Part shown: positions 24,340 to 33,216 of the stretch, piece after piece
Layout: every line of letters begins with the position of its first letter
Numbering within the stretch: position 1 is the first letter of the stretch
From: DATNFP01 sp035606335
GTDB lineage: Bacteria > Bacteroidota > Bacteroidia > Chitinophagales > Chitinophagaceae
Reading direction: 5' to 3'
NCBI GenBank assembly: GCA_035606335.1
Contig: DATNFP010000162.1
Coordinates: 1 to 38,479, forward strand
DNA: 38,479 bases
Notes under the pieces: model-generated
Databases searched by the model: none
What the model was told of the DNA's origin: nothing
Seen by the model: only the letters and a program-made list of their open reading frames with translations
Program-made: the position numbers and the translations under genes

Positions 24340-25914
24340 ATGAGCATTCACTTTGTAGAGAAGAAGGAAACAGTGGCACAGGAACAAGTAAGTGCAGAAC
24401 AATTGATAGACACGATCACCGATCTGGTATCGATAATGTCAATGGTTTATCAACTAAATGAAAAAAAGCTACAGTATGTTGCATCGCAAGTGACATCTGA
24501 GCTTGGCTATAGTGAGCAGGAAGTAAAGGCAGATACATTTGATATACTTAGCATTTTTCATCCGGAAGATAGAGATGCTTTTATAAATGCGTTAAGCAGT
24601 CTGGGAGGGAAAGTAAAGTATATACCTGAATTTGACTGCCGTATGCTACATAAGGATGGCAGATATTTTACTTACAAAATAAGAGCAAGAGCCTTCAGCA
24701 AAGAGGGCCGCGATAGTGATACGGCTATTGTGGCAGCGATACATACAGAAACTGCTACACGGACAGCTATTGATGCAACCGAGTTGAAAAGAATACAGGT
24801 GGAGACAGAACGTATCCTGCAGTTCGGGACATTTGAATATAATATTGCTAACGGAGATGCAATATGGTCTGATGGTCTTTATGAAATATTTGGCTATAAA
24901 GATGAAAGGCCTGATATAACTTATGAAACTTTTCTATCTCACATAGCTTCTGAGAAATTTGATGGCCTTGCGGAGAATATCATTAAAAATATTTCTTCGC
25001 AACAGACATATACAGAAGAATATGAGATATTGACAAAAGATAACAAAAGAAAGTTTGTACAAATAACCGGCAGCCGGCTATATAATACAGATGGGATCCC
25101 GTACAAAGACCTGGGGATAATGAAGGATGTGACAAAGGAACATCTACAGGAAGAGAAAGTGAATAATGCAATAGACGACCTACAGCGATCAAATTCTGAA
25201 CTGGAAAATTTTGCTTATGTAGCCTCGCATGATCTGCAGGAGCCTGTGCGTAAAATAAGCACTTTCAGCAGCAGGCTGATAGCAAAATTGTCGTCACAGA
25301 TAAGTGATGAAGATAAAATGTATCTTAACAGAATAGCTACATCTGCTGATAGTATGCGAATGCTTATAGATAATTTGCTGGAATTTTCGAGGATATCGAG
25401 GAATAAGCAATTATTCATGGATACCAACCTGAATTTTATTATGCACCAGGTAAAAACAGACCTGGAATTGACAATTGAACAAACCGGCACTAAAATAATA
25501 TATGACAGCTTGCCCACAGTGCAGGCGTCTCCGACCCAGATAAAACAACTCTTCAATAATATTATTGGCAATGCTATTAAATTCAGGAAGAAGGCCGTGA
25601 GCCCTGTAATTAATGTTACGTCGTCAGTATTGTCAGCGCATGAGAAAAAAGAACATAAACTGCAAGACGATGTTGAATATTACAAGGTACAGATCTCAGA
25701 TAATGGGATAGGATTTGAAGATGAATACGCAATCCGTATTTTCCAGATATTTCAACGGCTGCATGGTAAGTCAGAATACCCTGGTTCAGGTATCGGGTTA
25801 GCAATTTGTAAAAAAATAGTTGAACAGCACCAAGGGATAATTTTTGCCAAAAATATACCCGATACAGGTGCCGGCTTCACAGTAGTACTGCCTGAAAAAA
25901 GAATTAATACTTAG
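24340..25914 (+). CDS. PAS sensor histidine kinase (tandem paralogue 1)
   Basis: The 524-residue soluble kinase has two PAS domains. The first (about 35-140) has YVASQVTSELGYSEQEV and FHPEDRDAF; the second (about 155-275) has GTFEYNIANGDAIWSDGLYE and IMKDVTKEHLQEEK. HisKA follows with FAYVASHDLQEPVRKISTFS (His297), and HATPase has NIIGNAIKFR, ISDNGIGFEDEYA, FQIFQRLHGK and GSGIGLAICKKI. No membrane segment is visible, so it should sense a cytoplasmic signal. It starts 12 bases after the NtrC-type gene and is followed at 13 bases by a close paralogue. It is the obvious candidate kinase for that regulator. Confidence 0.94.
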   Translation: MSIHFVEKKETVAQEQVSAEQLIDTITDLVSIMSMVYQLNEKKLQYVASQVTSELGYSEQEVKADTFDILSIFHPEDRDAFINALSSLGGKVKYIPEFDCRMLHKDGRYFTYKIRARAFSKEGRDSDTAIVAAIHTETATRTAIDATELKRIQVETERILQFGTFEYNIANGDAIWSDGLYEIFGYKDERPDITYETFLSHIASEKFDGLAENIIKNISSQQTYTEEYEILTKDNKRKFVQITGSRLYNTDGIPYKDLGIMKDVTKEHLQEEKVNNAIDDLQRSNSELENFAYVASHDLQEPVRKISTFSSRLIAKLSSQISDEDKMYLNRIATSADSMRMLIDNLLEFSRISRNKQLFMDTNLNFIMHQVKTDLELTIEQTGTKIIYDSLPTVQASPTQIKQLFNNIIGNAIKFRKKAVSPVINVTSSVLSAHEKKEHKLQDDVEYYKVQISDNGIGFEDEYAIRIFQIFQRLHGKSEYPGSGIGLAICKKIVEQHQGIIFAKNIPDTGAGFTVVLPEKRINT

Positions 25915-25927
25915 CTTTAGCTATTAT

Positions 25928-27517
25928 ATGGATCACATAAATGATTCAATTTTCAAAACTATAGGATTGGCATATAAAGAACTACCGGAAGCTTTTTTTA
26001 AAAGTGTAATTGCATCCAGTCCCGGCTCTGTAGCGGTGTTGGATTCGAATACCTTTAAAGTAATTTATAGTAACCAGGAATTTTCGAATGTTTTTGGATA
26101 TTCAAATGATGAAATATCCCAGTCTGATTTTTCTTTTTTAAGGCTACTGGAGGAAGAGCAGCCAGAAAGACTGAATGCTCAGTTGCAAACCGTATCGCAC
26201 TTTGAAGAAAGGAAGTACAAATACGTTGTTTATAAGCTAAAGGATAAGAATGGGAACACAGGAACGTATTATTGCTATGCTTCTCCAATAAATGAACCCG
26301 AATGTGAGGGTTATTATTATATTTTATTATTACGAGAACTTTCAAAGTGGAATTTGCCTTTTACCTCTTTTGATACGCGAGAATTATTCCTGGAGCAGTT
26401 TGATAACGAAGGATTTGGTACGTTCGAATGGATCAAAGAGGCTAATAAATTATTTGGATCGAAAGGGATATATAAGATATATGAAATAGATCCGGAACAA
26501 GAACTTAGTTTTGAATTAATCGCTCAATATATCCATCCTGATGATAATAAAAAGGTAAATGCTGTAATGAAAAGGGCATTAGAAGGAGGGAATGATATGG
26601 ATATAGAATACAAAATTATCAGCGCACAACAGCATATAAAAATTATTCACGTTGTTGGAAGAATGATTGCGTCGAAAGATGGCAAGATGCTAAAACTGAT
26701 AGGGAGCGTACGTGAAGTTACCAAGCAGCGTATGACGGAAGAAAACCTGAAAAAGCATCTGGATGAATTAAACAGGTCTAATAAGGAATTAGAGGAATTT
26801 GCATACGTTGCGAGTCACGATCTACAGGAGCCTTTAAGAAAAATAAGCACTTTCAGTGACCGCCTGAATGAAAAGTATAAGAACATACTAAGCGGGGAGG
26901 GCACGATGTACCTGGAACGGATGATGGCATCAGCAGAAAATATGAGGCTCCTAATCAATAATCTTTTGGAGTTTTCTCGTGTTACGAAATCTACGCAACC
27001 TTTTACAAGTGTAAATCTTAATTTTATATTACGCCAGGTAAAAATGGATCTTGAATTGACGATCGAGGAGACTGGTACTGTTATTGATACAAATGATCTG
27101 CCAGCAATTGAAGCTTCTGTTACACAAATGAGTCAATTATTTACAAATATTATCAATAATGCAATAAAATTTCATAAGCCTGATAAGAACCCCATTATTG
27201 ATATCAAAGCAGATATATTGACTAATGAAGAAAAGCTGTCTTATCATTTGCCATTACGTAAAGCATACCACCGGATAGCATTTACAGATAATGGGATAGG
27301 ATTTGAGAATGAATATGCAACAAAAATATTTCAGATTTTCCAACGCCTTCATGGCAAAACCGAATATCCAGGCTCTGGTATTGGCCTTGCTATTTGTAAA
27401 AAAATTGCAGAACATCATAATGGGATAATATATGCGGAAAATATTCCCGAACATGGTGCGCGATTTGTGATTATTTTGCCGGATAAACAAGAAGGAAATA
27501 AAAATTCAGATACTTAG
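25928..27517 (+). CDS. PAS sensor histidine kinase (tandem paralogue 2)
   Basis: The 529-residue protein is laid out like its neighbour, and its phospho-acceptor His is also residue 297 (FAYVASHDLQEPLRKISTFS). The first PAS domain (about 25-135) has VAVLDSNTFKVIYSNQEFSN; the second (about 150-275) has YIHPDDNKKVNAVM and GSVREVTKQRMTEENLKK. The HATPase domain contains NIINNAIKFHK, FTDNGIGFENEYATKIFQI and YPGSGIGLAICKKIAEHH. The kinase halves of the two proteins are very alike while the PAS halves differ strongly, as expected for duplicated kinases that gained different inputs. Its stop codon directly abuts the start codon of the next gene (TAGATG), which suggests translational coupling. Confidence 0.94.
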   Translation: MDHINDSIFKTIGLAYKELPEAFFKSVIASSPGSVAVLDSNTFKVIYSNQEFSNVFGYSNDEISQSDFSFLRLLEEEQPERLNAQLQTVSHFEERKYKYVVYKLKDKNGNTGTYYCYASPINEPECEGYYYILLLRELSKWNLPFTSFDTRELFLEQFDNEGFGTFEWIKEANKLFGSKGIYKIYEIDPEQELSFELIAQYIHPDDNKKVNAVMKRALEGGNDMDIEYKIISAQQHIKIIHVVGRMIASKDGKMLKLIGSVREVTKQRMTEENLKKHLDELNRSNKELEEFAYVASHDLQEPLRKISTFSDRLNEKYKNILSGEGTMYLERMMASAENMRLLINNLLEFSRVTKSTQPFTSVNLNFILRQVKMDLELTIEETGTVIDTNDLPAIEASVTQMSQLFTNIINNAIKFHKPDKNPIIDIKADILTNEEKLSYHLPLRKAYHRIAFTDNGIGFENEYATKIFQIFQRLHGKTEYPGSGIGLAICKKIAEHHNGIIYAENIPEHGARFVIILPDKQEGNKNSDT

Positions 27518-29014
27518 ATGGGGACGCAACATACAAAGGTGAGAATATTGATAGTAGATGATGATCAGGATGATTTCATCATTACAAGTGAATATATAAA
27601 ACATATTGCAGGAACTTTTTATGAAATAAGCTGGTGTCCTAAATATTATGATGCACTGCAGCAAATGATGGAGCATAATTATGATCTGTACCTGGTAGAC
27701 TACCGTTTAGGTGCGAAATCAGGAGTAGACCTGCTTAAAGAAGCCTTAGAGAATAATTGTGAAGAACCTATAATATTACTTACCGGTAAAGGCAACTATA
27801 ATGTGGATATAGAGGCAATGCAATTAGGCGCTGTTGACTATCTTATAAAAACCGAGCTTTCTATTGAAAAGATGGAACGCAGTATAAGATACGCGTTGGA
27901 ACGAAGCGCTACACTAAAAGAACTGAAAGCTAACGAACGGAAATACAGAAGCATCTTTGAAAAATCGAAGGATATAGTATTTCTAACAGATGAATTTCTT
28001 GACTTTAAGGATGTGAACGAGGTTGTTTACAGCTTTCTGGGATATACGAAAGATGAAGTGTTGCAAATGAACCTTACTGACCTCATGGACCAGGCCCAGC
28101 ATAAGAAATTTTTACAGCAATCATTACAAACACGCAAAGAGGTAAATGACTGGGAAGTGGTGCTTAATACAAAAAGCGGCGAAAAAAAATCTGCTATCCT
28201 CACTGCCACACTTGAAGACAACTATACTGAATATGCGTATGTGCAGGGCATCATTCATGATATTACCAACTTGAAAAAGATAGAAAAAGCTAATCTGCAA
28301 ACTGAAAAGCTCGCTGCTGCCGGCCGCCTTGTACGCACCCTTGCTCATGAAGTACGTAATCCTCTGAATAATATTACACTATCGGTGGAGCAGATGCAGC
28401 AGGAAGTAAAATCAGACGAAACCGCTATGCTCTATCTGAATATTATCCAGAGAAACGGCAAGAGGATCAATGATCTTATAAGTGAATTATTAAGTACATC
28501 CCGCCCATCAGAAATTGAATTGGAGGAATGTCCCTTGCAATCTATAGTAGATGATGTTATTACATCTGCGATTGACAGGCTTACCCTGAAGCGTATAAAA
28601 CTGCAGGTTAGCTATCCGGATGAAGGACTGAAAATAAAAGCTGATAGAGAAAAGCTAAAAATAGCATTGCTGAACATAGTAATAAACGCTATAGAAGCGA
28701 TGGAAGAAAAAAAAGGCAATCTTGTAATATCCATACATCAACTTACCCACCACGCCGTACTGAACATAAATGATAACGGATGTGGTATAAGCGAAGAAAA
28801 TATCACACGGTTATTTGAACCTTATTTTACACAGAAAAGGAATGGAGTAGGTCTTGGGCTGGCGTTTACGCTTAATATTCTCCAATCGCATAAAGCCAAT
28901 ATAGAAGTCTCTTCCATAGAAAGTGGAGGGACGACCTTTACTATTACCTTTCCATTGGCAGGTACGGCTGACGATCAGCCATCGCTGGAAGGTATCTCTG
29001 AATTGCAACAATAA
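27518..29014 (+). CDS. Hybrid REC-PAS-histidine kinase
   Basis: The 498-residue protein has an N-terminal receiver domain (8-127; acidic pair in ILIVDDDQDDF, phospho-acceptor Asp61 in LYLVDYRLG, Thr89, Lys111). A PAS domain (about 140-250) ends IIHDITNLKKIEKA. A kinase core of NtrB-like type follows, with AAAGRLVRTLAHEVRNPLNNI (His277), NIVINAIEAMEEKKG, INDNGCGIS, LFEPYFTQKRNGVGLGLAF. This H-box differs from that of the two preceding kinases, so it is not a recent copy of them. A receiver fused upstream of a kinase suggests its activity is controlled by phosphate from another kinase, probably one of its neighbours. It is the last gene of the run and starts with no gap after the previous stop. 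Confidence 0.93.
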   Translation: MGTQHTKVRILIVDDDQDDFIITSEYIKHIAGTFYEISWCPKYYDALQQMMEHNYDLYLVDYRLGAKSGVDLLKEALENNCEEPIILLTGKGNYNVDIEAMQLGAVDYLIKTELSIEKMERSIRYALERSATLKELKANERKYRSIFEKSKDIVFLTDEFLDFKDVNEVVYSFLGYTKDEVLQMNLTDLMDQAQHKKFLQQSLQTRKEVNDWEVVLNTKSGEKKSAILTATLEDNYTEYAYVQGIIHDITNLKKIEKANLQTEKLAAAGRLVRTLAHEVRNPLNNITLSVEQMQQEVKSDETAMLYLNIIQRNGKRINDLISELLSTSRPSEIELEECPLQSIVDDVITSAIDRLTLKRIKLQVSYPDEGLKIKADREKLKIALLNIVINAIEAMEEKKGNLVISIHQLTHHAVLNINDNGCGISEENITRLFEPYFTQKRNGVGLGLAFTLNILQSHKANIEVSSIESGGTTFTITFPLAGTADDQPSLEGISELQQ

Positions 29015-29047
29015 TTTTGGTTTCAAGGGTAGATAAGGCATTAACGA

Positions 29048-29055
29048 TATTTTTG
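29048..29055 (+). promoter_or_regulatory. Candidate -7 box for the glutaminyl cyclotransferase gene
   Basis: TATTTTTG is an exact TAnnTTTG match 58 bases before the ATG at 29114. No TTG lies at the usual -33 distance. Confidence 0.35.
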
Positions 29056-29113
29056 CTTTTGCCAAAGCGCTGCAAATTGTGAAAACTTTTATTTTTATGC
29101 CTTATAACCATTT

Positions 29114-29932
29114 ATGCGACGTTTAATATTTATTTCCTTCCTGCTTCTTCTTGCAGCGTGCAATAACCAAAATAAGCCCGCAAGTGCCAATGAGGAAAAT
29201 ACACAACCTACAATATCTGTCCCAGCAGTTATTTCCTATCACATCGTTAATGAATACCCACACGATACGGCAGCATTTACTGAGGGGCTGCAATATTTGA
29301 ACGGTAATCTGTATGAAAGCACCGGACAATATGGCGCGTCTGAGCTGAGAAAAACAGATTTAAAAACGGGCAAAATATTGCAGATAAAAAAGCTGGATGC
29401 AAAATATTTTGGCGAAGGACTAACTGTACTGAGTGGGAAAATATACCAGCTAACCTATAGAGAAGGCATCGGGTTTGTTTACGATCTGAACACTTTTAAA
29501 CAGGAAGGAACATTTGCCTTTAATACACAAGAGGGGTGGGGTATGACCAATGACGGTACTGATCTTATTTTTGACGACGGGACGAATGTATTGCATTATA
29601 TAGACCCCAATACATTTAAAGAAGTGAAAAGAGTAAATGTAACAGATGAGCATGGCCCGGTGAATAATATTAATGAGCTTGAGTACATAAAAGGATTAAT
29701 CTATGCTAATGTGTGGGAACAGGATATATTGCTAAAAATAGACCCTGCAACTGGAAATGTAGTGGGAAGAGCAGATATGAGTGACCTACGACAAAAAGCA
29801 GGCATTGCTGCCCGCTCTAATAATCCAGCAGCTCCTGAAGCGATGAATGGCATTGCTTATGACTCTTTAAATGACCGACTATTTATTACGGGGAAATACT
29901 GGCCGAAAGTATTTGAGATGGAACTGCAATAA
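29114..29932 (+). CDS. Glutaminyl-peptide cyclotransferase (plant-type), lipoprotein
   Basis: The 272-residue protein has a lipoprotein signal (MRRLIFISFLLLLAAC, lipid Cys16). A five-bladed propeller-type domain of the plant/bacterial glutamine cyclotransferase family follows: AFTEGLQYLNGNLYESTGQYG at the start, YFGEGLTVLSGKIYQLTY, EGWGMTNDGTDLIFDDG, NELEYIKGLIYANVWEQD and the C-terminal MNGIAYDSLNDRLFITGKYWPK (quoted in part). The enzyme converts N-terminal glutamine of peptides or proteins to pyroglutamate, here in the periplasm, where many Bacteroidota exported proteins start with Gln after signal cleavage. It stands alone, with a perfect bidirectional terminator after it. Confidence 0.93.
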   Translation: MRRLIFISFLLLLAACNNQNKPASANEENTQPTISVPAVISYHIVNEYPHDTAAFTEGLQYLNGNLYESTGQYGASELRKTDLKTGKILQIKKLDAKYFGEGLTVLSGKIYQLTYREGIGFVYDLNTFKQEGTFAFNTQEGWGMTNDGTDLIFDDGTNVLHYIDPNTFKEVKRVNVTDEHGPVNNINELEYIKGLIYANVWEQDILLKIDPATGNVVGRADMSDLRQKAGIAARSNNPAAPEAMNGIAYDSLNDRLFITGKYWPKVFEMELQ

Positions 29933-29965
29933 TTATTTGGACGTTAGTTTAAAAGATAAATAAAT

Positions 29966-29995
29966 AAAAAGACCCTGCAATTGCAGGGTCTTTTT
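29966..29995. terminator. Bidirectional terminator, perfect 30-base palindrome
   Basis: GACCCTGCAA and TTGCAGGGTC meet without a spacer and are flanked by five A and five T residues, giving a perfect 15-bp inverted repeat. It separates the convergent cyclotransferase and second M13 peptidase genes. Confidence 0.88.
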
Positions 29996-30015
29996 ATAAA
30001 ATTGTTTTATATCCA

Positions 30016-32070
30016 TCACCACACTCTTGCACGAGCGCTATCCGGACGATACATTTTATCCGTTGGCTGAATATTGAAAGCCTTGTACCATGCTCCCATA
30101 TTGCTGATAGGAATGTTGCAACGTAGCTCACTTGGAGAGTGAGGATCTGTCTTAATACGTTGTGCTATTTCTTCAGGACGGGTATTAGCACGCCAAACCT
30201 GTGCCCAACTTAGGAAGAAACGTTGGTCAGGAGTGAAACCATCGACTTTATCAGTGCTTTGGCCTTCCTTTGTTTTCTTGAACGCTTCGTAAGAGATGTT
30301 TAAACCGCCAAGATCAGCAAGGTTTTCACCTTCTGTAAGATGACCATTTATATGAATACTATCCAGTACTGTAGCGGCATCAAATTCTTTCACTACCATA
30401 TCGGCTTTTTGTACAAAATGAGTTGAATCTTCAGGGCTCCACCAATTGTGAAGATTACCATCAGCGTCATATAAACGGCCCTGATCGTCGAACCCGTGTG
30501 TCATTTCATGGCCTATTACAGCACCGATGCCACCATAGTTGATAGCATCATCAGCGCTATCGCTAAAGAATGGATATTGCAATATACCAGCAGGGAATAC
30601 TATCTCGTTGAATGCCGGATTGTAATATGCATTTACAGTAGGAGGTGTCATACCCCATTCTGTACGATCAACAGGCTTGCCTAATTTATTCAGGTCGTAA
30701 TTATACTGCCACTGGTTAGAAGCTATAATATTATTTAAGTAGCTATTGTTTACAATTGTCAGTGCACTATAATCCTTCCATTTGTCAGGATAACCGATCT
30801 TCTTCATGAAGGCGTTCAGCTTTGTTACTGCTTTTCTCTTGGTGCTGTCAGTCATCCAATCAAGGCGCTGAATACGTTCTGCATAAGTCTGTTGCAAGTT
30901 ATTCACCAGGTCCAGCATGCGTTGTTTTGCTGAAGGCTTGAATGTTTTGTCAACATACAACTGACCCAGCAATTCGCCAATAGAGCCATCAACTACATTT
31001 AACACCCGTTTCCAACGTGGTCTTGGTTCCTGCTGGCCACGTAATGTTTTCCCGTAAAAACCAAAATAAGTACCATAAGTTTTGCTATCGAGATATGGAG
31101 CAAAGCCATTTAATACATGGAACTTCATGTATTTTTTCCATACATCAAGAGGTGTGGCTTTTAATTCTTTACCAACTGCAGCAAAGAATTTAGGCATACC
31201 AACTAAAAGGGAATCCTGGCCGTTGATCTTCAAACCCTGGAATAAAGCTTTCCAGTCGATGCCGGGAGTAGCTTTATTAATACCATCGAGATTGAATTTA
31301 TGATAAACATTGTAAGGGTTGCGCTGTTCTACGCGAGTCATTGATGCTGATGCAAGCTTTGTTTCAAGATTGTAAACATCGTCTGCATCTTTTTTAGCCG
31401 TTGCATCATCTTCGCCCATCAATTTGAACATGGAAGGCAGATATAGCTTGTATGCATCACGTACCTTGACAGTCTGAGCATCTTTATCGAAATAATAATC
31501 CCTATCTGGCATGCCGAGACCACCCTGACCGAACTGGCAAATTTCCTCTTTTACATTTTTATCATCAGGGCCAACACCAAAACCAAACAACTGGCCAATG
31601 CCTTGCGTTTGTTCCAGCGCTACTTCGCTCATCGCACCATTGGCATCTTTTATTGCGTCAATTCTTGCAAAGATGTCGTTGAGTGGTGTGATACCAGCTT
31701 TTTCAATAGTGGCGCTATCCATCCCGGTGCGATAAAAATCCCCCACCTTTTGCTCCCTGCTACCAGCTTTAGGATCTTTAATAGCTGCTGCTGAATCAAG
31801 AATTCCGTGCAGGATCCGGTAATTGTTTTCCTGAAGCTCATTAAAACTACCCCAACGTGTTTCGCTGGCAGGTATAGGATTTTTTTTCAGCCAGGCGCCG
31901 TTTGCGTACATGAAGAAGTTGTCACCGGGACGCACAGTGGTATCCATATTCGCCGGATCCAACATTTTGCGTGCAGGTGCATTTTCTGCAGTGCTGCTCT
32001 TATTTGATTGTTGACAAGAGGCAACAGACAATAAGGCTGCGCCCGCCAAAAGTGTGTGTTTGAGATTCAT
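30016..32070 (-). CDS. M13 family metallopeptidase lipoprotein, copy 2
   Basis: The 684-residue protein is a full-length M13 zinc peptidase with a lipoprotein signal (MNLKHTLLAGAALLSVASC). The zinc motif is HEMTH at residues 521-525 (His521, Glu522, His525), with ENLADLGG downstream, LGMPDRDYYF in the middle and FFMYANGAWLKKNPIPASE near the start. It is clearly related to the gene at 813-2849 over its whole length but is diverged, so this is an old paralogue and not a recent copy. It probably digests oligopeptides outside the cytoplasm. A TACATTTG box (32101-32108 on this strand) lies 30 bases upstream. Confidence 0.95.
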   Translation of the reverse strand: MNLKHTLLAGAALLSVASCQQSNKSSTAENAPARKMLDPANMDTTVRPGDNFFMYANGAWLKKNPIPASETRWGSFNELQENNYRILHGILDSAAAIKDPKAGSREQKVGDFYRTGMDSATIEKAGITPLNDIFARIDAIKDANGAMSEVALEQTQGIGQLFGFGVGPDDKNVKEEICQFGQGGLGMPDRDYYFDKDAQTVKVRDAYKLYLPSMFKLMGEDDATAKKDADDVYNLETKLASASMTRVEQRNPYNVYHKFNLDGINKATPGIDWKALFQGLKINGQDSLLVGMPKFFAAVGKELKATPLDVWKKYMKFHVLNGFAPYLDSKTYGTYFGFYGKTLRGQQEPRPRWKRVLNVVDGSIGELLGQLYVDKTFKPSAKQRMLDLVNNLQQTYAERIQRLDWMTDSTKRKAVTKLNAFMKKIGYPDKWKDYSALTIVNNSYLNNIIASNQWQYNYDLNKLGKPVDRTEWGMTPPTVNAYYNPAFNEIVFPAGILQYPFFSDSADDAINYGGIGAVIGHEMTHGFDDQGRLYDADGNLHNWWSPEDSTHFVQKADMVVKEFDAATVLDSIHINGHLTEGENLADLGGLNISYEAFKKTKEGQSTDKVDGFTPDQRFFLSWAQVWRANTRPEEIAQRIKTDPHSPSELRCNIPISNMGAWYKAFNIQPTDKMYRPDSARARVW

Positions 32071-32100
32071 ACCTAAATTTTTGAAATTTTAGTGTGGTAG

Positions 32101-32108
32101 CAAATGTA
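32101..32108 (-). promoter_or_regulatory. Candidate -7 box for M13 peptidase copy 2
   Basis: The minus strand reads TACATTTG, an exact TAnnTTTG match 30 bases before the ATG. The -33 element is not evident. The rest of the 126-base gap holds a weak TTGCAAG/CTTGCAA inverted repeat (32150-32180 region). Confidence 0.4.
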
Positions 32109-32196
32109 CAATAACATATTAAAAACCTATAACCCCAAAAGGGTGAGGTTGCAAGCCTGTAAAGGATATACCTTGCAAAAGAGGCTACAAATGCAG

Positions 32197-32832
32197 TTAT
32201 TGTTTAATTTTTCTGACGGCTTTTACCTCAATAATACCCTGGAAAAAATAGAATTTTCCATTCTTCAGATCACGGCATCGGCTTCGTGTCCTTAACTGTT
32301 CTATTTTCTGAAATACCCTGCCATCTTCTGTTTCAAAGTGCTGATTGACACCTATATCATCAATAAGCTTAAACCCTGGTTTGTGCTCATCATACTGATA
32401 GAGCGCTTTGAATAAATGAGGGTCGGTACAAGTGCTTGCCGCAGGATCGTGCAGATAAGCAAGCAAGGCCTTTTCTACATCGAGGGGAAAAATATGTTTG
32501 CCAATAAACGGTATGAGTATATGACGAAATTGAGTTTTCCACTCCTTGCCATGCGGTGAAACGGTATTTTTAAAATGTATAAAAGTGAGCAAATGAGCTA
32601 ATTCATGCAATAATGTGATAAGAAAACTATAAGGATTGAGATTGACATTGATGCTGATGCGATGATATGGGGTTTCTTTTATAGGATGACGGTAATCACC
32701 TAAAACACTTTTACGCTCATGTGTAAGAGTAAGATGAATAGTATGGCTTTTGAAAAAAGGAGCTACCTGTTCGAAAGTATCAGGGGGTAAAAACTGTTCT
32801 AAAAGATTAATTGAAGTCTCCTGCTTTTTCAT
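32197..32832 (-). CDS. SprT-like zinc metalloprotease-domain protein
   Basis: The 211-residue protein has the SprT-like zinc site: LLHELAHLLTF (His76, Glu77, His80) and a third histidine at His94 in SPHGKEWKTQF. The C-terminal half is variable, and I do not see the CxxC pair of a full SprT zinc ribbon; Cys residues in that half are isolated. SprT-like proteins are linked to DNA-protein crosslink repair in eukaryotes (SPRTN), but the role of bacterial members is unclear. It is the last gene of a tight minus-strand operon, starting six bases after the AtpI-like gene. Confidence 0.83.
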   Translation of the reverse strand: MKKQETSINLLEQFLPPDTFEQVAPFFKSHTIHLTLTHERKSVLGDYRHPIKETPYHRISINVNLNPYSFLITLLHELAHLLTFIHFKNTVSPHGKEWKTQFRHILIPFIGKHIFPLDVEKALLAYLHDPAASTCTDPHLFKALYQYDEHKPGFKLIDDIGVNQHFETEDGRVFQKIEQLRTRSRCRDLKNGKFYFFQGIIEVKAVRKIKQ

Positions 32833-32838
32833 TTCAAA

Positions 32839-33216
32839 TCACTTTGCTTGCTTTGCCAGTCTTGATAATAACCATGCTTCAACTATAGTATAAACAGCGT
32901 AGATACCAAAAAGCATGAATATTGAAGGTTTATGAATATGCTGCCTGTCGACAAGTACAAAAAGTAATATTGCCAGAATGCAAACCATGAGCTTAAGCAA
33001 AGTAGCGCTGAACACACCCCGCACGAAAGCTTCAGGACGCTGACCCATTTGCTTTTTGACAATAAAATAAGTACTGATAGACAGGATGGCCATAACCGCG
33101 TTGCCAATAATGAGCGCTCCAAATTTATACGCAGGCGCATATATTTTTAATGCATAAAAGAAGGAACATAATACAAGAAATAAAATTATAATAACGGTAA
33201 CGAAATGCTTTCTCAT
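32839..33216 (-). CDS. AtpI-like four-helix membrane protein
   Basis: The 125-residue protein is almost entirely hydrophobic, with four predicted membrane helices (about 5-22, 29-50, 68-88 and 96-115). Its position directly after atpZ, with an ATGA stop-start overlap (33213-33216), fixes the start at 33216 and suggests it is the ATP synthase I-type assembly or ion-supply protein seen before F0 genes in Bacteroidota. That is inference from place and topology; no diagnostic motif is present. The F0/F1 subunit genes themselves are not downstream, which is unusual, as the next gene is the SprT-like protein. Confidence 0.62.
   Translation of the reverse strand: MRKHFVTVIIILFLVLCSFFYALKIYAPAYKFGALIIGNAVMAILSISTYFIVKKQMGQRPEAFVRGVFSATLLKLMVCILAILLFVLVDRQHIHKPSIFMLFGIYAVYTIVEAWLLSRLAKQAK

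Noticed and set aside
24340..27517. The two PAS kinases as a single gene broken by a stop
   Set aside because: Each has its own complete PAS-PAS-HisKA-HATPase set with a normal start and stop, so they are two intact genes.
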